NCBI GenBank assembly: GCA_009838645.1
Contig: VXRC01000049.1
Coordinates: 62,001 to 126,000, forward strand
Reading direction: 5' to 3'
DNA from: Gemmatimonadota bacterium
Lineage (GTDB): Bacteria; JAAXHH01
DNA length: 64,000 bases
Each line of letters opens with the position of its first letter. Within the stretch, counting starts at the first letter, position 1. Of the stretch, positions 17,725 to 26,260 are shown piece after piece. The position numbers and the translations under genes are program-made. The notes below the pieces were generated by a model. It made no database searches, had not been told where the DNA came from, and saw only the letters and a program-made list of their open reading frames with translations.

Positions 17725-18376
17725 CCCGTTCGTCCTGCTCCAGGGATCGCGGCTGGGTGTCGAAGATGTTCAGATCGACGAAGGCCATCGCCCGGGCCAG
17801 CGTTTCGCGACTGCGCACCAGCAGGGATTGTGTATACGGGGTGTCTTCGGCGCAGAAACCCGTCGCGGCGAGATCGACGGCATCCGCCAGATAAAGCGCT
17901 CGTTCGCAGTGAAACTGCTGCGAAACGACGATGACGCGGTCCAGTCCGAACACCTTCTTCGCCCTGAAGACGGAGTCCAGGGTCCGCACGCCGGCATAGT
18001 CGAGCATGATGAAGTCTTCCGGCACACCCAGTTCGACCAGGTCCCGCTGCATGGTTGTGGTCTCGTCATAGTATTGTGTGGAAGCGTCCCCGCTGACGAG
18101 AATGGCCCTGACCCGTCCGGCGTGAAACAACTCGGCCGCGGCCTCGATGCGCGCGCGGTAGTACTGGTTGACGTGCCCCTCGGCGTACTTGGAAGTGCCC
18201 AGTACGAGTCCCACCTGGCATTCGGGCGTTTCCTCGGCCAGGTAGTACAGACGGGCGGATGCGTTGCGGGTAATGGCGAAGTCGTTCAACAGGGCTGCGA
18301 AGAGACCGGTCATGGCGAGCGCCGTAAGGACCTTGGTCCATACCGGCAGATGGCGAAATGCAGGTTGGTTTCGCAT
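17705..18376 (-). CDS. SanA/YdcF-like DUF218 family membrane-anchored protein
   Basis: This 223-residue protein has an N-terminal hydrophobic helix (VLTALAMTGLFAALLNDF) followed by a DUF218 domain: VGLVLGTSKYAEGHVNQYY, RVRAILVSGDAS, TTTMQRDLVELGVPEDFIMLDYAG and IVVSQQFHCERALYLA. E. coli SanA, of the same family, is linked to envelope barrier function; the biochemical activity is unknown. The C-terminal tail (LEQDERARRASR) is charged and lies next to a tandem repeat. A consensus-like sigma-70 promoter is visible 60-90 bp upstream. Confidence 0.8.
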   Translation of the reverse strand: MRNQPAFRHLPVWTKVLTALAMTGLFAALLNDFAITRNASARLYYLAEETPECQVGLVLGTSKYAEGHVNQYYRARIEAAAELFHAGRVRAILVSGDASTQYYDETTTMQRDLVELGVPEDFIMLDYAGVRTLDSVFRAKKVFGLDRVIVVSQQFHCERALYLADAVDLAATGFCAEDTPYTQSLLVRSRETLARAMAFVDLNIFDTQPRSLEQDERARRASR

Positions 18377-18438
18377 TGAAACTGGCGATTTCTGGGGAAT
18401 TGGATCTTTGAGAGAAGAATGACTGGGGTTATACTGTC

Positions 18439-18467
18439 ATACTATCTGGCACGGTCAATGTCGTCAA
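18439..18467 (-). promoter_or_regulatory. Sigma-70-type promoter for the SanA-like gene
   Basis: On the minus strand, TTGACG (-35, 18467-18462) and TAGTAT (-10, 18444-18439) are separated by 17 bp. The start codon is about 55 nt downstream of the predicted transcription start. Confidence 0.6.
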
Positions 18468-18542
18468 GCGATAAACCTGGTTTTTGTGTTATTTCGATGT
18501 AAAGCGTTGTGTTTTGTCTATTGATGCCGGAGTGATTCCAAC

Positions 18543-19238
18543 ATGCTTAAACGAATACCCGTCTTGCTACTCCCCGTGATCCGGCTGCTTCCTGTGATCT
18601 GGCTGCTTCCTATGATCTGGCTGCTCCCCGTCGCCGCGGCGGACAGCGGGCAGGACGTGGCGGGCGAAGGGGCGCCGATGACCGTGCTGTTCTATGGCAA
18701 CAGCCTTACGGCGGGGTTCGGGGTCGATCCCGACAAGGCGTTTCCGCAACTCGTGCAAATGAAGATCGACGGGCTCGGCTGGCCGTTCAAGGTGATCAAC
18801 GGCGGTGTGGGCGGGGAGACCACGGCGGGCGGCCTGAGCCGTATCGACTGGGTGCTGCAGAACCGTCCGGACGTGTTCATCCTCGAACTCGGCGGGAACG
18901 ACGGGCTTCGGGGCGTCGACCCCCGCGTCACCCGCCGGAACCTGCGGGCCATCATCCGGCGCGTCCGGGAACGGTATCCAGAGACGAAGATCATTCTCGC
19001 CGGCATGCAGGCCCCGCCCAATATGGGCCAGCGCTTTGTGTCCGAGTTCAGGGAGATCTACCTGGAGCTGGCGGAATCGGAGCGTGTCTCGCTGATCCCC
19101 TTCATTCTCGAAGGCGTCGGCGGCATACCGGAACTGAATCAGCCGGATGGCATCCATCCGACCGCGGAAGGGCACGCGATCATGGCCGAGCTGGTCTGGA
19201 AGGCGCTCGAGCCGGTTCTGAAGAAACTTCTGCCCTGA
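18543..19238 (+). CDS. TesA-like arylesterase / lysophospholipase (SGNH hydrolase)
   Basis: This 231-residue secreted SGNH hydrolase has block I FYGNSLTAG with the catalytic Ser, block III LGGND, and block V DGIHPTAEGH with Asp and His. In this family it hydrolyses acyl esters or thioesters in the periplasm. The N-terminal signal peptide is built from a six-residue repeat, LLPVI(R/W) three times, encoded by an 18-bp tandem array, so the hydrophobic core is unusually regular. The gene is convergent with ybbP. The tesA-ybbA-ybbP association is conserved in many bacteria, although there tesA is usually divergent from ybbA. Confidence 0.88.
   Translation: MLKRIPVLLLPVIRLLPVIWLLPMIWLLPVAAADSGQDVAGEGAPMTVLFYGNSLTAGFGVDPDKAFPQLVQMKIDGLGWPFKVINGGVGGETTAGGLSRIDWVLQNRPDVFILELGGNDGLRGVDPRVTRRNLRAIIRRVRERYPETKIILAGMQAPPNMGQRFVSEFREIYLELAESERVSLIPFILEGVGGIPELNQPDGIHPTAEGHAIMAELVWKALEPVLKKLLP
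18570..18635. repeat. 18-bp tandem repeat in the esterase signal peptide
   Basis: Units CTCCCCGTGATCCGGCTG (18570), CTTCCTGTGATCTGGCTG (18588) and CTTCCTATGATCTGGCTG (18606), with a partial unit at 18624, encode LPVIRL/LPVIWL/LPMIWL/LPV. The array stays in frame and lengthens the hydrophobic core. Confidence 0.95.
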
Positions 19239-19251
19239 TCCGCCGGATCGT

Positions 19252-21819
19252 CTAGATTTCCGCCCGAAGCACTTCCAGCGGGGACTGGCGGTAGATGCCG
19301 GCGCTGGCGGCCATGCCCACCAGGATGGTGATCGACGCGATCCCACCGACCACGGCCAGCACGGGGATGTAGGCCGGCACGTAGGAGATGTTGAATACGA
19401 AGACGGCCAGGATCCACGTAGCGGCAAAGGCCAGCACGACCCCAGTCAATGCGCCGATTGCGCCGAGGAACAGGTACTCGATCGTCATGATCTTCAGAAT
19501 CTGGTTCCGGGAGCCGCCGAGGGTCTTCAGGAGTACGCTTTCCTGCATCCGCTGGTAACGGCTGTTGGTCACGACGCCTACCAGGACGATGACGCCGGTG
19601 AATACGCTGAACAGCGCCATGAAACGGACGATTAGGGAGACCTTGCCGAGGATGTCATTGAGGGTGTTCAGGATGAGGCTCAGGTCGATCAAGGAAACGT
19701 TGGGAAACCGGCTCACCGTTTCCCGCTGAAAGCGCGCCGAGACCTGCGGATCGTCGATCCGGGTCACGACCACGTGGAACTGGGGCGCCTCTTCCAGGAC
19801 GCCCTCCGGGAAGACCATGAAGAAGTTGGGCTGCATCCGCTGCCAGTCGACGGCGCGCACGCTCCCAACGGTGGTCTTCACCGGCACGCCCTGCACGTCG
19901 AACACGACCTCGTCGCCGATACTCAGCCCCAGGCGGTCGGCGATGCCTTTTTCCACGGATACGAGGACGGAGTCCCCATCGGCGTCGGCGCGGGGTTGCA
20001 GCGACCCTTCCAGGAGCGTTTCCGCGTCCTCCAGGTGGGCCCGGTAGGTCGAACGGTATTCCCGGCGCAACGGCCAGCGCGATACCCTTTCCGTCGTATC
20101 CGCCATCACCTCCGCGATCGTCCGCCCTTTCAGGCCCGCCAGCCGCATGCTTACCACCGGCGTCTGCTGCATGACCGGCAGTCCGTTTTGGCGCATCGAC
20201 GCCAGGATATCCTCCCGCTGGCCGGGTTGTATGTCGAAGAGCACCAGGTTCGACTGCCTGTCTCCACCGACCTGGGTAATGTGTCCCACGAGGGAATACT
20301 GCAGGAGGTACAGTGTCGTGATCAGGAAGGCGCCCAGCCCGAGGGCGACGACCATGGTGACGGTCTGGTTGTCCGGGCGGAAGAGATTGGCCAGGCCCTG
20401 CCGCCAGACATAGGGCCACGTAGCCGGCACGATGCGCCGGGCCAGCGTGATCAGGCTCCGCGCGACCAGCGTCAGCAGCAGGAAGGCGCAGATCAGTCCC
20501 CCCGCGAATCCCACGCCCTGCAGCCAAACCCGGGTCTGGCTGATGCCGAAGAGCACGACGCCGGCCACGAGTACGGCGATCAGTACGATGCGCCGCGGAT
20601 CCGCGTTGCCGCGCCGTGGTGTTTCGACGGAGGAGCGTAGCGTGAGCAGGGGAGAAATGTCCCTGATCGCAAGGAGCGGCAAGAGGGCGAACAACAACGC
20701 CATGAGCAGCCCGAGACCCATGCCCTGTAGCAGCGGAAGCCAGGTAAACCCCACCACCAGTTCGAAGGGAACGAAGTCCTGGATCAGCACGGGCAGTACA
20801 CCGAGGACGAGATAGCCGACGGCGGCGCCGATGGCGGAACCGATCACGCCAATGGCCATGGCCTGTATGACGTACACCGCGAAGGTGTGCCGCCCTTCCG
20901 CGCCCAGGCAGCGCAGCACGGCAATAGTACCCCGTTTTCGCCGTACGTAGGTGTGAATGGCGCTGGCGACCCCCACGCTTCCGAGGATCAGGGCGATGAA
21001 CCCGCTCAGGTTGAGAAACCGGTAGAGATTGCCCAGGGACCTTTCCAGGCCCGCCTGGCGGTCCCTCACGGTGTCCCAGTCCATCCCCCACCTGGCCGCG
21101 GTGTCCGCGCTGTGGGTTGCCGCGAGTTCATCTGCATCCACACCGTCGTCGAACCTGAACAGGGCCCGGTAGGTGACGCGGCTGCCCGGCTGGATCAACC
21201 CCGTGGATTCGAGTTCCGACATGGGGATGTAGACCCGGGGACCGATCGTGCTCATGGCCGCGGTTTCGCCCGGTATGCTCACCAGGCGGCCGGAGATCTC
21301 GAGCGTGCGCATCCCGACGCGGATCGAGTCGCCCACCTCCACGCCGTGCTGGATCATAAGGTTGTCGTCCACGAGGGCCGTGCCGTCCGTCTTGAACGAT
21401 TGCGCGGCGGCAGCGGGGACCGTTTCCAGCACGCCGTAATAGGGGAACGCGCCTTCGAGCGCCCGTACGTTCGACAGGCGTGACGAGTCCGTCCGGGGGA
21501 AGGAGACCATGGAGACGAAACTGGATTGGCGCGACTGCTCGCCGCCCAGGTTCCGGAGAAAGACTTCGGCCGAATCCGAGAAGGCCGTCCGGGTGTTAAT
21601 GTCGAGGTCGGCACCGAGCAGGGCCTTGGCCTCCACGTCGATCGCGGCCGCCATGCTGTCGCCCAGGGTACGGATTGAGACCAGGGCGGCGGTGCCCAGG
21701 ATGATGGACGACATGTACAGGAGCAGGCGGCGCCGGTAGGTCCGGCTGTCCCGCCAGGCCATGCTGAGCAGCCAGCCTGCCCGTACCGGCGTCTTATCAG
21801 ATGCGGGGGGAACGCTCAT
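19252..21819 (-). CDS. ybbP: ABC transporter permease, YbbP/FtsX family
   Basis: This 855-residue permease has an N-terminal helix after a short cytoplasmic leader (LLLYMSSIILGTAALVSI), two FtsX-type helix bundles (about residues 270-400 and 720-850) with extra helices in the middle, and large periplasmic loops. The pattern fits YbbP of the YbbA-YbbP exporter. Relatives of the MacB/LolC class move lipids or hydrophobic molecules within the envelope. It overlaps ybbA by four bases and ends 13 bp from the convergent TesA-like esterase gene. A role in handling lipid products together with that esterase is plausible but unproven. Confidence 0.88.
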   Translation of the reverse strand: MSVPPASDKTPVRAGWLLSMAWRDSRTYRRRLLLYMSSIILGTAALVSIRTLGDSMAAAIDVEAKALLGADLDINTRTAFSDSAEVFLRNLGGEQSRQSSFVSMVSFPRTDSSRLSNVRALEGAFPYYGVLETVPAAAAQSFKTDGTALVDDNLMIQHGVEVGDSIRVGMRTLEISGRLVSIPGETAAMSTIGPRVYIPMSELESTGLIQPGSRVTYRALFRFDDGVDADELAATHSADTAARWGMDWDTVRDRQAGLERSLGNLYRFLNLSGFIALILGSVGVASAIHTYVRRKRGTIAVLRCLGAEGRHTFAVYVIQAMAIGVIGSAIGAAVGYLVLGVLPVLIQDFVPFELVVGFTWLPLLQGMGLGLLMALLFALLPLLAIRDISPLLTLRSSVETPRRGNADPRRIVLIAVLVAGVVLFGISQTRVWLQGVGFAGGLICAFLLLTLVARSLITLARRIVPATWPYVWRQGLANLFRPDNQTVTMVVALGLGAFLITTLYLLQYSLVGHITQVGGDRQSNLVLFDIQPGQREDILASMRQNGLPVMQQTPVVSMRLAGLKGRTIAEVMADTTERVSRWPLRREYRSTYRAHLEDAETLLEGSLQPRADADGDSVLVSVEKGIADRLGLSIGDEVVFDVQGVPVKTTVGSVRAVDWQRMQPNFFMVFPEGVLEEAPQFHVVVTRIDDPQVSARFQRETVSRFPNVSLIDLSLILNTLNDILGKVSLIVRFMALFSVFTGVIVLVGVVTNSRYQRMQESVLLKTLGGSRNQILKIMTIEYLFLGAIGALTGVVLAFAATWILAVFVFNISYVPAYIPVLAVVGGIASITILVGMAASAGIYRQSPLEVLRAEI

Positions 21820-22559
21820 GACTGAGGATCTGGGGTAAGGGAAAGGGACGGCGCTTCCGGGATATCGGAATGCACAGGATGGTAGTCTTCGACCATGCGG
21901 CCCCCGCTCAACCGGACGATGCGACGGGTCCTCCGCGCCAGGTCGAGGTTGTGGGTCACGGTGACCAGGGTCGTCCCGGATTCCTCGTTCAGTTCAAACA
22001 GCAGACTTTCCACGGTTGCGGCCGTATCGGCGTCGAGATTGCCCGTGGGTTCGTCCACGAAGAGCAATGCCGGACGGTTGATGAAGGCCCTGGCCATGGC
22101 GACCCGCTGCTGTTCGCCCCCGGACAGTTGCACAGGGTAGTGGGTGGTCCGGTCCGCCAGCCCCACGCGGTCCAGGAGTTCCTCCGCCCGGCGGTAGACT
22201 GCCTTTTCGCCGCGCAACTCGGCCGGGACCATGACATTCTCGAGACTGGTGAGCGTTGGAATGAGCTGGAAATTCTGGAAAACAAAGCCCACGTGACGGT
22301 TGCGTACGCGGGCCCGTTCATCTTCATCGAGATCGTCCAGCACGATGCCGTTCAGTGAAACGGATCCCGTAGTCGCCCGGTCCAGGCCGGCGCAGAGGCC
22401 GAGCAGCGTCGTCTTCCCACTGCCGGAGGGGCCGATGATCGCCAGGGAGTCGCCCGGCATCAGGTCGAATTCGATCTCCCGCAAAACGGTAAGCGTCCCG
22501 CCGCCGCTCGGGTAGGTCTTGCTCAGGTCCCGGACCGACAGGATAGGCTGTTCGCTCAT
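21816..22559 (-). CDS. ybbA: ABC transporter ATP-binding protein, YbbA/LolD type
   Basis: This 247-residue ATPase has Walker A GPSGSGKTTLLGLCAGL, the Q-loop in VGFVFQNFQLIPTLTSLENV, the ABC signature LSGGEQQRVAMARAF, Walker B LLFVDEPTGNLD and H-loop TVTHN. These are the LolD/MacB-class features. It would power the YbbP permease, whose gene overlaps by four bases downstream. The upstream GDPD gene also overlaps by four bases, so all three are translationally coupled. Confidence 0.93.
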   Translation of the reverse strand: MSEQPILSVRDLSKTYPSGGGTLTVLREIEFDLMPGDSLAIIGPSGSGKTTLLGLCAGLDRATTGSVSLNGIVLDDLDEDERARVRNRHVGFVFQNFQLIPTLTSLENVMVPAELRGEKAVYRRAEELLDRVGLADRTTHYPVQLSGGEQQRVAMARAFINRPALLFVDEPTGNLDADTAATVESLLFELNEESGTTLVTVTHNLDLARRTRRIVRLSGGRMVEDYHPVHSDIPEAPSLSLTPDPQS

Positions 22560-23500
22560 AGTGTCGGCGCTTCTCCTTCCCCGTAGTCCGGTTCCCGCAA
22601 TTCCGGGTACCGGTCCAGTACCTGCAGGAGACGATCCGGATAGTCCGTAATGATGCCGTCCACGCCGTGATCGACATGGCGTTTCATTTCCGCTTCCTCG
22701 TTTATCGTCCAGACATACACGTCCATGTTGTGCCGGTGGGCGCCCGATACGAACCGGTTGCTTACCAGGGTCCGATCCTGAAAACTGGGCGGTACCTGCA
22801 TCGTCTCTCCCCCGGGAACAAAGGCGAACCCGAGTCTCAGGGAATTCAGCACCCAGAAGCCGAGTACCTCACCGGCCGTGGACGATGTCGCGATGCCCGG
22901 GTTGTTGTCTCGAATGTATTTGACGCTCTCGGACTGAAAGGAAGCGATGACCTTCCGTTCCGGGTACGAACACTGCGCGATTGCCTCGGAAAAACGGACC
23001 CTGGCGGCATCGGACACGTCTTTCAGCTCGATGATCATACGGGTATCGGGGAGTGCGTTCAGTGCCTCTTCCAGCGTCGGAACCCGCAAACCCATGCCCC
23101 GGAACGGAAAGCTCGCCCCGTCGTCCGCGGTCCACCTGTAGCCCGCGTCCAGTTCCCGCAGTGCGTCCCAGGTCATCTCGTCGACCCGGCCCGCGCCGTC
23201 GGTCGTACGGTCGACCGTGGCGTCGTGAATGACTACCAGTTCACCGTCGCTGGTGGCGTGCACGTCGAATTCCAGTGCATCCGCACCGATTCTGACCGCG
23301 TTTTGAAAGGCAAACAGCGTGTTTTCCGGCCACAATCCCGCGCCGCCGCGGTGAGCGATGGCTAGGAGTTGGTCCGTATCCGTGAATGTATGCTCGGGCA
23401 TGGGGCGGGATATAATCGAAGTGTATGCCAGGACCGCGACAAGTATGACCACGGCTGCAACGGCCAGCCGAAAAAACCATTTCCAGATGAATCTAAGCAT
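22556..23500 (-). CDS. Glycerophosphodiester phosphodiesterase (GDPD) family, membrane-anchored
   Basis: This 314-residue protein has an N-terminal membrane helix (LAVAAVVILVAVLAYTSII), so the catalytic domain is probably periplasmic. Catalytic-site motifs are AHRGGAGLWPENTLFAF (His-Arg and Glu), GADALEFDVHATSDGELVVIHD and TTDG. It would cleave glycerophosphodiesters to glycerol-3-phosphate and an alcohol. It is the first gene of a three-gene operon with ybbA and ybbP, which links phospholipid turnover to the ABC exporter. Confidence 0.9.
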   Translation of the reverse strand: MLRFIWKWFFRLAVAAVVILVAVLAYTSIISRPMPEHTFTDTDQLLAIAHRGGAGLWPENTLFAFQNAVRIGADALEFDVHATSDGELVVIHDATVDRTTDGAGRVDEMTWDALRELDAGYRWTADDGASFPFRGMGLRVPTLEEALNALPDTRMIIELKDVSDAARVRFSEAIAQCSYPERKVIASFQSESVKYIRDNNPGIATSSTAGEVLGFWVLNSLRLGFAFVPGGETMQVPPSFQDRTLVSNRFVSGAHRHNMDVYVWTINEEAEMKRHVDHGVDGIITDYPDRLLQVLDRYPELREPDYGEGEAPTL

Positions 23501-23519
23501 TTAGCAGCCGCGGTTGGAT

Positions 23520-23945
23520 TTAAAGGGGCCAGTCACGAAGGATGCGTTCCACTTCTTCGGCGTGACTGCTCTCGTCCCGGATCATGTCTTCCAACTGGAC
23601 CATGAGGCCGTAATCGCCGTACTCTTCGGCCTCGGACCTCCGCTGGACGTACCGCTCGACGATCGTGCGTTCGTCCTCAAGCATGGTCTCCAGGTTCTCG
23701 CGGTTCGAATTGCTTACCTTGACCGGACGGGGAACGGTCGTGGGCTCGCCGCCCAGCACCACGATCTTGTCGGCGAGGTATTGGGCGTGCAGTTGCTCAT
23801 CGGCAACCTCGTCCTGAAAGAACTTGGCCAGTTCGGGCCGATAGGGACCGCTGGCCTTGGCCGCGTAGATGGTAAACTGGATGATCGCACCGAGTTCGGC
23901 GGCCAGGTCTCCGTTCAGGTTGTCGATCAGGGTCTGCTTGTCCAT
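23520..23945 (-). CDS. Ferritin-like domain protein (bacterioferritin-type)
   Basis: This 141-residue four-helix protein has the diiron ligand pattern of ferritin-like proteins: E17 in AAELGAI, E-x-x-H in ADEQLHAQYL, and later ExxxxDESSHAEEVE. No N-terminal or C-terminal targeting sequence is seen, so it is cytoplasmic. It could store iron or detoxify peroxide. It is a single-gene unit with its own promoter and a strong AAGGAGAGG ribosome site. The neighbouring GDPD gene follows after 19 bp. Confidence 0.8.
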   Translation of the reverse strand: MDKQTLIDNLNGDLAAELGAIIQFTIYAAKASGPYRPELAKFFQDEVADEQLHAQYLADKIVVLGGEPTTVPRPVKVSNSNRENLETMLEDERTIVERYVQRRSEAEEYGDYGLMVQLEDMIRDESSHAEEVERILRDWPL

Positions 23946-24012
23946 GTTTCCTCTCCTTTTTACTCGCTGTCCTCTTTGACAAACAAGGGCGTCTTATCCT
24001 TCGGTTGTTTTC

Positions 24013-24041
24013 ATGATACGTATCGCCGCCGAATTAGACAA
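24013..24041 (-). promoter_or_regulatory. Promoter of the ferritin-like gene
   Basis: On the minus strand, TTGTCT (-35, 24041-24036) and TATCAT (-10, 24018-24013) are separated by 17 bp. The predicted leader is about 60 nt. Confidence 0.55.
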
Positions 24042-24098
24042 CGCGTTAGTTTCTACATGCCGCACCTTGACCGGCACTCGTCCTGGTTCTATTCTTGA

Positions 24099-25118
24099 TC
24101 AAGCCATTTCGAGTACGGCCTTGACCACACCGCTCTCCGGGTCGAGCCACGTTGGGAAGTCCTCGATCATCTGCTCCGGCCCGGCCCTGTGGGAGATCCA
24201 GGGCGAGGTGTCGACCCGGCCGGCCTCGATATGGCCGATGATCCGCTGCAGATCGACCGTACGGGCGTTCCGACTTCCCAGTAGGGTCATCTCCCTCCGG
24301 TGGAAGGCCGGTCCGTCGAAGGAAATGCGCGAGCCGGTGATGCCGACGTAGACCAGGCGTCCGCCGTTGGCGACGTATTCGTGGGCTTGCATCATGGACC
24401 CGGCGTGGCCGGTGGCGTCGAATACGGCCGTCGGGAGTTCGCCGCCCAGCAATGCGTGCAGCTTCGACGGCACGTCCGCGGTATCGGAAATGATTTCGAA
24501 GAGGTCGTAGCGTCGCTTGCAGAATTCGATGCGCCGCGCGCTGATTTCCAGCAGGATCACACGCGCTCCGGCCAGGAGGGCGAAGGTCAGCACGGACAGT
24601 CCGATGGGGCCGGCGCCGATGAGCAGGACCGTTTCCCCCTCTTCAACCGCGGCGCGGTCCACGGCGTGGGCGCCGATGCCCAGGGTTTCCACCAGGGCCA
24701 GTTGCTCCAGGGACATGACATCGGATCGCAGCAGTTTCTCGGCCGGGAGCACCAGGACGTCCCGCATGCCGCCGTCCACGTGAACGCCCAGGACGTCGAG
24801 GTTCGAGCAGCAGTTCGTCTTGCCCATGCGGCAGGGCACGCAGTCACCGCAGTCCATGTAGGGGACGACGGCGCACAGGTCGCCGGGATGGATGTGTTTC
24901 ACGTCCCGACCGGTCGCGATGACCTCCACCCCCAGTTCGTGCCCGAGAATGCGGGGGTAGTCGAAGAAGGGCTGCGTACCCTCGAAGGCGTGCAGGTCCG
25001 TGCCGCAGATCCCGACCCGGCGGATGCGAATCAGCGCTTCTCCGGGACCCGGAGGCGTGGGCTCGGGGGTATCCTCCAGGACGAAACGGCCGGGTTCTTC
25101 GAGTACGATAGTGGGCAT
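24099..25118 (-). CDS. Zinc-dependent MDR alcohol/polyol dehydrogenase
   Basis: This 339-residue protein has catalytic zinc ligands in RVGICGTDLHAFEG (Cys) and RILGHELGVEV (His-Glu). The structural zinc lobe is CGDCVPCRMGKTNCC and the Rossmann motif is LIGAGPIGLSVL. It resembles sorbitol/threonine/galactonate dehydrogenases and oxidises a secondary alcohol with NAD(P). It follows the tagaturonate-reductase-like gene by 32 bp, so an uronate or aldonate substrate is a reasonable guess from context. Confidence 0.88.
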   Translation of the reverse strand: MPTIVLEEPGRFVLEDTPEPTPPGPGEALIRIRRVGICGTDLHAFEGTQPFFDYPRILGHELGVEVIATGRDVKHIHPGDLCAVVPYMDCGDCVPCRMGKTNCCSNLDVLGVHVDGGMRDVLVLPAEKLLRSDVMSLEQLALVETLGIGAHAVDRAAVEEGETVLLIGAGPIGLSVLTFALLAGARVILLEISARRIEFCKRRYDLFEIISDTADVPSKLHALLGGELPTAVFDATGHAGSMMQAHEYVANGGRLVYVGITGSRISFDGPAFHRREMTLLGSRNARTVDLQRIIGHIEAGRVDTSPWISHRAGPEQMIEDFPTWLDPESGVVKAVLEMA

Positions 25119-25150
25119 ACGGTCAGGACTCGCTTTTCAAATCTCGCATC

Positions 25151-26260
25151 TCAGGACAGCAGGGCGGACAGCAGGGGCGGCTTGCGTTTAAACTTCTCCA
25201 CGTACGATTCGAAGGTCGGCACAAGCCGCAGTTTCACCTTGGTCTCGTGCGCAGTCGCGATGGATTCCAGCTGGTGGTCCAGGAAAGGGTTCCGGAACCG
25301 TTCGATGCAGTCCTCCGCGAAGGGCCGGGCGTCATTTACGTCGTCCGGCAGCGCCGGCACGATTTCCTCCAGCATCAGGTCCCGCAGCCACGGCCCCGTT
25401 TCCGCATGGTCGACCGCCTCCCGGACGGTCCGGATGCCCAGGGGCATGGCCCGGCAGACCAGCGCCGTGTGGGCGCCGTTGAGCACCCTCACCTTGCGCA
25501 ACGCGTAGGGACGGACGTCCGGCGTTCGATTAATGGCCGGGTGCTCGATGAACGGCGCGGCGCCCGGCCGGTCCTCCAGGGCCCAGAAGGCGAAGGGTTC
25601 GGTCAGCGCCAGCAGCCCGTCGCCGTGGGGGTTGGGAAAGCCCGGCGGCGGTTCGATAGTGATCCGGTCCACGAGCGTATGCAGCCAGGTTACCCCTTCT
25701 TCCAGCCAGCCCAGGAAGCCGTCGTCCAGACGCCGCTGCCGCCCCAGTGCCCGGACCAGCCCGCGCAACGCCCCGGCGTTGCCGGCGATCAATTCGCAGG
25801 GGATGACGGTCACCGGCGCGCCGCCGTGTTCATATCGCGCAAGGAGCACGGCGAGCAGCTTTCCGGGAAAAGAAACCGGCGGTGCGCCGTCCAGCCGCTC
25901 CGACTCCGGTACGTCGTACCCGTTTTCCGAGGTGTTGGAGAGGATGTACTCCGTGGCCGGGTCACGTCCCGCGGCCAGTACGGCTTCCCAGTCGTCCACG
26001 GCGCTCAGGGCCCTTGAAACGCTTTCCACCTCGACGGACTCATCGATCCGGCTGCCGTCGCGGATCCCCAGTACGCGTATCCGGTAGCGGCCGCGCTGGT
26101 CATTGAACAACCGGACTCGCCCGGTGCCCGTGGACTGGACCACGACGATCCGGCCGATGTCCTGCCCGGCCTGCCTGGCCTCGTGGATGAAGAGGTCGGC
26201 GAAGGCACGGAGGAACCGGCCGCTGCCGAACTGGAGCACCGATTCAGCCGGCGTCGCCAT
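25151..26260 (-). CDS. Tagaturonate reductase / mannitol dehydrogenase family protein (UxaB-like)
   Basis: This 369-residue protein is a polyol-specific long-chain dehydrogenase. The N-terminal LQFGSGRFLRAFADLFIHEA is the NAD-binding start typical of altronate oxidoreductases (UxaB). EYILSNTSENGYDVPE and VLNGAHTALVCRAMPLGIRTV are also diagnostic. It would interconvert tagaturonate and altronate in galacturonate metabolism. It is shorter than E. coli UxaB. It overlaps mazG by 17 bp, which is an operon by chance rather than by function. Other hexuronate genes (uxaA, uxaC, kdgK) are not in the window. Confidence 0.82.
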   Translation of the reverse strand: MATPAESVLQFGSGRFLRAFADLFIHEARQAGQDIGRIVVVQSTGTGRVRLFNDQRGRYRIRVLGIRDGSRIDESVEVESVSRALSAVDDWEAVLAAGRDPATEYILSNTSENGYDVPESERLDGAPPVSFPGKLLAVLLARYEHGGAPVTVIPCELIAGNAGALRGLVRALGRQRRLDDGFLGWLEEGVTWLHTLVDRITIEPPPGFPNPHGDGLLALTEPFAFWALEDRPGAAPFIEHPAINRTPDVRPYALRKVRVLNGAHTALVCRAMPLGIRTVREAVDHAETGPWLRDLMLEEIVPALPDDVNDARPFAEDCIERFRNPFLDHQLESIATAHETKVKLRLVPTFESYVEKFKRKPPLLSALLS

